The notes under the pieces: generated by a model
What the model saw: only the letters and a program-made list of their open reading frames with translations
Database searches by the model: none
Told to the model about the DNA's origin: nothing
Origin: Desulfurococcales archaeon
GTDB taxonomy: Archaea; Thermoproteota; Thermoprotei_A; Sulfolobales; NBVN01
Direction: 5' to 3'
DNA length: 46,189 nt
Assembly (NCBI GenBank): GCA_027023255.1
Contig: JALVVU010000084.1
Coordinates: 1 to 46,189, forward strand
Program-made: the position numbers and the translations under genes
Part shown: positions 41,310-46,189 of the stretch, one piece after another
How positions within the stretch are numbered: position 1 is the stretch's first letter
Layout: each line of letters opens with the position of its first letter

Positions 41310-43001
41310 ATGGCTGCACTCTATGGAGTTCCTGTAGTGATACTAAAGGAAGGAACTCAGAGGACGTATGGGCGCGAGGCCCTAAGGAACAACATCATAG
41401 CCGCTAGGGCGCTGGCTGAAGTCCTGAAAACCAGCCTAGGCCCTAGGGGCCTAGACAAGATGCTCGTAGATTCATTTGGCGACATCACCGTAACTAATGA
41501 CGGTGCCACAATAGTTAAGGAAATGGAGGTACAGCACCCAGCCGCTAAACTCTTAGTGGAATCGGCTAAGGCGGTTGATGCTGAGGTTGGCGATGGCACC
41601 ACATCGGTTGTAGTTCTTGCGGGCGAGTTGCTTGGTAAGGCGGAAGCATTACTTGACCAGAACATACACCCGACAATAATAATTGAGGGCTACAAGAAAG
41701 CTATGAACAAAGCCTTAGAGATACTTGATGAGATAGGCGCTAAGCTAGAAGTTGGCGACATTGAGACGAAGGAAGGTTACGAGAAGACCAAGAAGTCACT
41801 GTACCGCGTAGTCTACTCAACCCTAGCGAGCAAGTACCTAGCGACACCGGACTTAATTGACATGATGATTAACATAGCGATTGATGCTGCCTTACGGGCA
41901 GCTGAGAAAAAGCCTGATGGTACTTACAACGTCAGGCTCGATAACGTGAAGATTGAGAAGAAGAAGGGAGCGTCTCTTGCTGATACTAAGTTGATTTATG
42001 GTATTGTGTTGGATAAGGAGGTTGTGCATCCTGGTATGCCTAGGAGGGTTGAGAACGCGAAGATAGCGCTAATCGACGCACCACTAGAAATAGAGAAACC
42101 TGACATAACGGCTAAGATAAACATAACGTCTCCTGAGCAGATCAAGATATTCCTAGATGAGGAAACTAAGATGCTCAAGGAGATGGTTGAGAAGATTGCT
42201 GCTACGGGTGCTAACGTCGTGATTTGCCAGAAGGGTATTGATGACGTGGCACAGCACTTCCTAGCAAAGAAAGGAATCCTAGCAGTAAGAAGAGTAAAGA
42301 GATCAGACATGGAGAAGCTCAAGCGCGCAACGGGCGGAAGAATTGTTACCAGCATAAGGGACTTATCGCCTGAGGACCTAGGCTACGCAGAACTCGTGGA
42401 AGAGCGCCGCGTCGGCAACGACAAGATGGTATTCATAGAGGGTTGCAAGAACCCAAAGGCGGTAACGATCCTTGTCCGCGGCTCAAGCGACATGGTGCTA
42501 GACGACACTGAGAGATCCTTCAACGATGCACTACACGCAATCAGGAACGTGCTAAGAGACCCGAAGATCGTGCCGGGCGGTGGAGCAGTAGAGGTAGAGC
42601 TAGCATTAAGGTTAAGGAAATGGGCTGAAACAGTCGGCGGCAAGGAGCAGCTAGCTATACAAGCGTTCGCTGATGCACTAGAAGAGATAGTGTCTGTCCT
42701 AGCACAGACTGCTGGCCTAGATCCACTGGAGACCGTGATGGAGTTAAGGAGACTCCACAGTGAGGGTAAGCTGAATGCCGGCATCGACGTAATGAACGGT
42801 AAAGTAATTGAGGACATAGCGCAGATACATGTGATAGACCCGGTGATCGTGAAGAAACAGGTAATAAAGGCAGCAACGGAGGCGGCAGCAGCAATACTAA
42901 AGGTTGACGACATAATAGCCGCCACGCCGCTTAAGAAAGAGGAAGAGAAAGGCAAGAAGGGCGGAGAGGAGGAAGAGTCAAGTAAGTTCAACTTTGACTA
43001 A
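41310..43001 (+). CDS. thsA: Thermosome subunit (group II chaperonin)
   Basis: From ATG 41310 (GGTGA at 41301-41305) the 563-residue product has [30 protein letters not shown] and [17 protein letters not shown] (ATP site), then [32 protein letters not shown], and [14 protein letters not shown]. It ends in the Lys/Glu-rich, glycine-rich tail typical of thermosomes. An upstream in-frame ATG at 41226 would place the TATA box inside the gene and is rejected. Subunit type (alpha or beta) is not settled. Confidence 0.96.
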   Translation: MAALYGVPVVILKEGTQRTYGREALRNNIIAARALAEVLKTSLGPRGLDKMLVDSFGDITVTNDGATIVKEMEVQHPAAKLLVESAKAVDAEVGDGTTSVVVLAGELLGKAEALLDQNIHPTIIIEGYKKAMNKALEILDEIGAKLEVGDIETKEGYEKTKKSLYRVVYSTLASKYLATPDLIDMMINIAIDAALRAAEKKPDGTYNVRLDNVKIEKKKGASLADTKLIYGIVLDKEVVHPGMPRRVENAKIALIDAPLEIEKPDITAKINITSPEQIKIFLDEETKMLKEMVEKIAATGANVVICQKGIDDVAQHFLAKKGILAVRRVKRSDMEKLKRATGGRIVTSIRDLSPEDLGYAELVEERRVGNDKMVFIEGCKNPKAVTILVRGSSDMVLDDTERSFNDALHAIRNVLRDPKIVPGGGAVEVELALRLRKWAETVGGKEQLAIQAFADALEEIVSVLAQTAGLDPLETVMELRRLHSEGKLNAGIDVMNGKVIEDIAQIHVIDPVIVKKQVIKAATEAAAAILKVDDIIAATPLKKEEEKGKKGGEEEESSKFNFD

Positions 43002-43078
43002 AAGCCCAAACATGTTTTAGAGTCAGTATCCACATACCTTCCATAATGCTTTATTACCTAAACAGGTAGAATCAGGTA

Positions 43079-43399
43079 GTGTCGAGTATGAAGGAGAAAA
43101 GCACAATTGTTTCCCTAATTAAGCAAGCCGGGGTCAGGACGGGGCCCCTCAAACTAACGAGGTATGAGAAGGCCCGAATAGTTGCTGCCAGAGCTCTGCA
43201 ACTGGATCTCGGAGCGATACCGCTGATTGACATAACGAATTTACCAAAGGATCCCATAGAGATAGCTAAGGAGGAACTGAGGAGAGGAGTCCTACCAATA
43301 ACCTTAGTTCGTAGAAAACCAAGCGGGGAAGAGGAGCTAATACCCGTCACTAAGTTAATAGAGCTTGAGAGGAAACTTTTTGGATTCGTTGAGCTTTAA
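43079..43399 (+). CDS. rpoK: RNA polymerase subunit K (Rpo6, omega/RPB6 homologue)
   Basis: This 106-residue protein contains KLTRYEKARIVAARALQLDLGAIPLID and DPIEIAKEELRRGVLPITLVRRKPSGEEELIPV, the archaeal RpoK/RPB6 signature, needed for polymerase assembly. The start is GTG 43079 or ATG 43088. A short hairpin GGGAC-ATC-GTCCC lies ~30 nt after the stop (43425-43437). Confidence 0.93.
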   Translation: MSSMKEKSTIVSLIKQAGVRTGPLKLTRYEKARIVAARALQLDLGAIPLIDITNLPKDPIEIAKEELRRGVLPITLVRRKPSGEEELIPVTKLIELERKLFGFVEL

Positions 43400-43511
43400 C
43401 TTAAATAAAAATGAAGTACCTTCTGGGACATCGTCCCGAGATCACCTAGTGCTTTAATACTAACATAAAGATTAAGAAGCAGGTGTAAGCCAAAGCCCTT
43501 TCACTCGTAAG

Positions 43512-44696
43512 GTGGAGGTCTTGGAGAAGCAGGTTGAAACGACTGGAAGGTTGGCTGAGCTTGAGGCAGTGATTGGCGAGTCGTTCGACTTTACAGAGTA
43601 TGTTCGGGATCCGCAGGGACGTTATGTTGAGTACATAGTGGATCCTAAATCAGGGGTAGATCTTGAGGAAGGATTTTCTAGGGTTTACGACAAGGCGGTT
43701 GAGCTAGGGTATTACGTGATCTTAACTAAGACTGGTTCAACTCTCGTACTACGAGCATTCCTCAATCCTAGAGGATTAAAGGATCGAAAGAGAGTCATGG
43801 CCACGGTCTTATTCATCGCTACAATACTCTCCGTTAGTGTCACGGGGTACGTTCAGACGGTAGCGTATAATAATATTGTGTATAGGCTCTATTCCTTGGG
43901 AGTGGGTGTACCTTTATTTAACCCTGTCATGGGTGCACTAATTTTCACAGCGGCTGTCCTCATCCCGATTCTAGCCCACGAGTTGGGCCACTTCCTCGTT
44001 GCTAGGAAGACGTCGACACCAGCATCCTTTCCCTTACCGATACCTGCACCTATAATTTCGCCTCTGGGAACCTTCGGCGCGATAATACAAATGCGTCATT
44101 TACCAAAAAGGATGAGGGATCTAGCATACTTAGGAATTGCTGGACCACTTGTTGGAGTGACGTTAGCGGTGATATTTTTCACTGTTTCATACGTGACTTC
44201 ACCAGCAATTTCCTTGGACTCAGCTAGGGTCGCGATGAAGCATGGGCTCTTGGCGCCTGTTCAGATAGTACCGCTAGTAACACTCGCTATATCCTTTGTG
44301 GCATCACACCTAATGGCCTTCGGTGAAAAAGTGGTCATAATGAATCCTGCGGCATATGCGGCATTCCTAATACTGCTTATACACTTCGCGAATCTGTTAC
44401 CTATAGGTCAGCTGGACGGGGGGCATGTTTTTAGATCATTAACCAACGCAAAGATACACAGAATCTTCTCCCTGATATCCACGTTATCGCTTGTATCTGT
44501 GTCCTTCGTAGCATACCAGTTAAGCTGGCTGGGATTCTTCGCAGTCATAGCGTTCATGCTCACGGGATTAAGACCTCACTACGGTTCGGCGAATACGTTA
44601 TCCAAGTTAAAGAAGCGTGATAAACTCCTGATAGGTTTGATATACATCGTGTTGCTAGTACTAACAGTCCCCATTCCTGTTCCAGCCTCCCTGTGA
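43512..44696 (+). CDS. Site-2-protease-like metalloprotease (M50 family)
   Basis: This 394-residue protein has a soluble N-terminus (~90 residues) followed by several membrane segments. The zinc motif HELGH is at 156-160 inside a hydrophobic stretch (VLIPILAHELGHFLVARK), and the third ligand is in the late LPIGQLDGGHVFR (Asp302). These define intramembrane M50 proteases, which cleave membrane-anchored substrates. The start codon GTG 43512 is preceded by a purine-rich stretch. It is cotranscribed with the topoisomerase gene (11-nt gap). Confidence 0.92.
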   Translation: MEVLEKQVETTGRLAELEAVIGESFDFTEYVRDPQGRYVEYIVDPKSGVDLEEGFSRVYDKAVELGYYVILTKTGSTLVLRAFLNPRGLKDRKRVMATVLFIATILSVSVTGYVQTVAYNNIVYRLYSLGVGVPLFNPVMGALIFTAAVLIPILAHELGHFLVARKTSTPASFPLPIPAPIISPLGTFGAIIQMRHLPKRMRDLAYLGIAGPLVGVTLAVIFFTVSYVTSPAISLDSARVAMKHGLLAPVQIVPLVTLAISFVASHLMAFGEKVVIMNPAAYAAFLILLIHFANLLPIGQLDGGHVFRSLTNAKIHRIFSLISTLSLVSVSFVAYQLSWLGFFAVIAFMLTGLRPHYGSANTLSKLKKRDKLLIGLIYIVLLVLTVPIPVPASL

Positions 44697-44707
44697 GGCT
44701 GGTAGAA

Positions 44708-46189
44708 ATGCCTGATCTAAAGCTTAGGCCAGGCTATACGTTGGTAATCGCAGAGAAGCCTAGGGCGGCCTCGAAGATTGCTGCTGCCTTAGGGCTTAAG
44801 AAGAAAGCAACGTTATCAGGTGTTCCGTTTTGGTATGGTTATTTTCAAGGGAGGTATTATGTAGTAGCGTCATCAGCCGGCCATCTTTTCTCATTAAAGT
44901 CTGAGGGTCGCGGATATCCCGTATTTGAGTACCGCTGGGTACCAAGGTGGGAGGCAGAGAGAGGATCGTCATTTCTAAAAAAGTTTTACTCAACCCTCTC
45001 AAAGCTCTTCAAGAACGCCCGTGACTACGTTAACGCGTGCGACTATGACATAGAGGGCTCGGTAATAGGTTACCTAATAATTAAGCACTTTGGAAACACA
45101 ACGTACGCAAAGAGAGCGAAGTTCTCCTCCTTAACCAGGGAGGAGTTACTAACTGCATTCAAGAACCTCACGTCACTGGATGTTGATATGGTGGAAGCCG
45201 GGCTCTGTCGTCATGAGCTTGACTGGCTATGGGGAATAAATGTCAGCAGAGCACTCATGGACTTCTATAAGGCTATCTCAGGAAGATTCCTCATACTTAG
45301 TGCGGGAAGAGTTCAAACGCCAACACTGATCGAGGCCCTCAACAGGTACGTGGAGAGGGAGACGTTCGTACCTGACATATCATTCAACGTTTCAGTAACT
45401 GTAAAGATCAATGGTAAGAAGTACAAGCTGGAGAACCTTTTCTCAAGCCCAGTAACTAAAGCGAAAGCTAAGGAAATAGCTCTTAAGGTGAGGAACGCGA
45501 AATGCTTGAAAGTACAGAGGGTGGAAAAAACAGTAAGGAAATTAAACCCTCCTCCACCCTTCAACCTTCCCGACCTGCAGATGGAGGCATCGAGGGTCTT
45601 CGGAATCTCTCCTGCGGAAACATTAAGGATTGCTGAGAATCTGTACTTAGAATCCCTAATAAGTTACCCAAGAACTAATTCTCAGAAACTCCCTCCAACA
45701 CTAGATAACAGGCGCATAATAAGGTCACTGAGCAGATTGCGAGGCATGTCAACATTCTGTGAGAAAATTCTAGCTAAAGACAAGTTAAGGCCTGTGCAAG
45801 GGAAGAGAGAGGACCCAGCCCATCCAGCAATATACCCTACGGGTTACCTACCCAGGAAGAAACTAAGAATTAAGGAGTGGAACATCTATGAAATGATCGT
45901 AAGGAGGTACCTCGCTACATTCTATGACGCTACCGAGGTCGCGTCGGTCCGTTACGTGTTTTCAGCCGAGTCGTTAGGCAATATGTCATTCGCCTTAATA
46001 GGGCAGAGAATAGTTAGGCCGGGATGGTTAGACGTATACAGGTACGTGAACGTGAAGGAATCCAGTGTCCCTGAGTTAAAGGAAGGTGACTGCATTGAGG
46101 TGGAACGCGTAAGCGTTGTCCGAACGTACTCGAAACCCCCTAGATTATACACGAAGGCGTCACTACTGAGATGGATGGAATCAGTGGGC
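44708..46189 (+). CDS. topA: DNA topoisomerase type IA (3' partial)
   Basis: The frame is open from ATG 44708 to the right edge (494 codons, no stop). The Toprim domain has IAEKPRAASKIAAALG at ~14-29 and ACDYDIEGS. Then ILSAGRVQTPTLIEALNRYV and active-site tyrosine Y320 in LISYPRTNSQ are visible, with ASRVFGISPAETLRIAENLYLESL before it. It relaxes or decatenates DNA through a 5'-phosphotyrosine. The C-terminal part, including any zinc fingers, is outside the window. It is a separate enzyme from the reverse gyrase at 28.8 kb. Confidence 0.93.
   Translation, partial: MPDLKLRPGYTLVIAEKPRAASKIAAALGLKKKATLSGVPFWYGYFQGRYYVVASSAGHLFSLKSEGRGYPVFEYRWVPRWEAERGSSFLKKFYSTLSKLFKNARDYVNACDYDIEGSVIGYLIIKHFGNTTYAKRAKFSSLTREELLTAFKNLTSLDVDMVEAGLCRHELDWLWGINVSRALMDFYKAISGRFLILSAGRVQTPTLIEALNRYVERETFVPDISFNVSVTVKINGKKYKLENLFSSPVTKAKAKEIALKVRNAKCLKVQRVEKTVRKLNPPPPFNLPDLQMEASRVFGISPAETLRIAENLYLESLISYPRTNSQKLPPTLDNRRIIRSLSRLRGMSTFCEKILAKDKLRPVQGKREDPAHPAIYPTGYLPRKKLRIKEWNIYEMIVRRYLATFYDATEVASVRYVFSAESLGNMSFALIGQRIVRPGWLDVYRYVNVKESSVPELKEGDCIEVERVSVVRTYSKPPRLYTKASLLRWMESVG

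Noticed and set aside
42383-42991. Antisense open frame of 202 codons opposite the thermosome 3' half
   Set aside because: A mirror of GC-periodic codons in a highly expressed gene; no start signal or family resemblance.
43425-43437. GGGAC-ATC-GTCCC hairpin after rpoK as an intrinsic terminator
   Set aside because: The stem is only 5 bp and no T-run follows; archaeal termination mostly relies on T-tracts.
1-46189. CRISPR arrays, insertion sequences, integrase or attachment sites
   Set aside because: No repeat-spacer pattern, transposase or integrase motif, or tRNA-adjacent duplication was seen on reading both strands.

Overview
The window is a gene-dense piece of a hyperthermophilic crenarchaeal (Thermoproteota) chromosome, probably Desulfurococcales-like; genus not determined. 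Evidence for the assignment: an intact 1209-residue reverse gyrase, two Alba paralogues, Sm-like proteins, archaeal RpoK, a thermosome subunit, XPB and TIP49/RuvBL ATPases, RIO2 kinase, archaeal-type SAM synthetase, FAU-1, UPF0147 and UPF0148 proteins, GGTG-type Shine-Dalgarno motifs, TATA-box promoters with leaderless or short-leader genes, and a tRNA-Leu with a 20-nt bulge-helix-bulge intron. It looks like ordinary core chromosome: I see no insertion sequence, integrase, CRISPR array, prophage or clear base-composition break.

Layout. 1-2.2 kb: UbiD-type decarboxylase (cut at the left edge) with the large and small aconitase-X subunits, the signature of the archaeal mevalonate route through trans-anhydromevalonate phosphate; then thymidylate kinase. 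2.8-5.5 kb: FAU-1 RNase, UPF0147, UPF0148, tRNA-Leu(CAG), and a transcription-factor-S-like protein reduced to its N-terminal zinc ribbon. 5.5-6.15 kb: a 600-bp stretch with no convincing gene. 6.15-9 kb: a small unknown gene divergent from a DHPS-related protein across a symmetric, single-TATA promoter, then a small unknown protein and an alkylguanine-DNA alkyltransferase. 9-14 kb: a seven-gene minus-strand run (DUF354, TIM-barrel, RNase HII, TGS-domain GTPase, two unknowns). 14-22.8 kb: phosphohexomutase with Trm112-like protein, TIP49 ATPase, hexulose-phosphate synthase, Alba, XPB and a stand-alone Lrp-type RAM domain. 22.8-28.7 kb: indolepyruvate:ferredoxin oxidoreductase (iorAB), CTP synthase, NAD(P)HX repair enzyme. 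28.8-32.4 kb: reverse gyrase.

32.4-41.2 kb is rich in RNA-linked functions: second Alba, LSm, SAM synthetase, a canonical box C/D sRNA, RIO2, a DUF460 protein with two RNase-H-like halves, an ASCH/PUA-fold protein, a protein made of two fused Hfq/Sm-like repeats, and a TtuA/Ncs6-like protein whose PP-loop is destroyed. A PhoU-like DUF47 protein and a PiT-like permease lie among them. The right end holds thermosome, RpoK, a site-2 protease and the first 494 codons of a second type IA topoisomerase that runs off the edge.

Most worth follow-up: the tandem Hfq-like protein, the degenerate PP-loop protein and its neighbour, two unannotated box C/D sRNA candidates, the mirror-symmetric divergent promoter at 6.46 kb, the PiT-like permease without its signature aspartates, and the TFS-like protein without its catalytic ribbon. 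All function calls rest on reading motifs and family resemblance; no database search was run.
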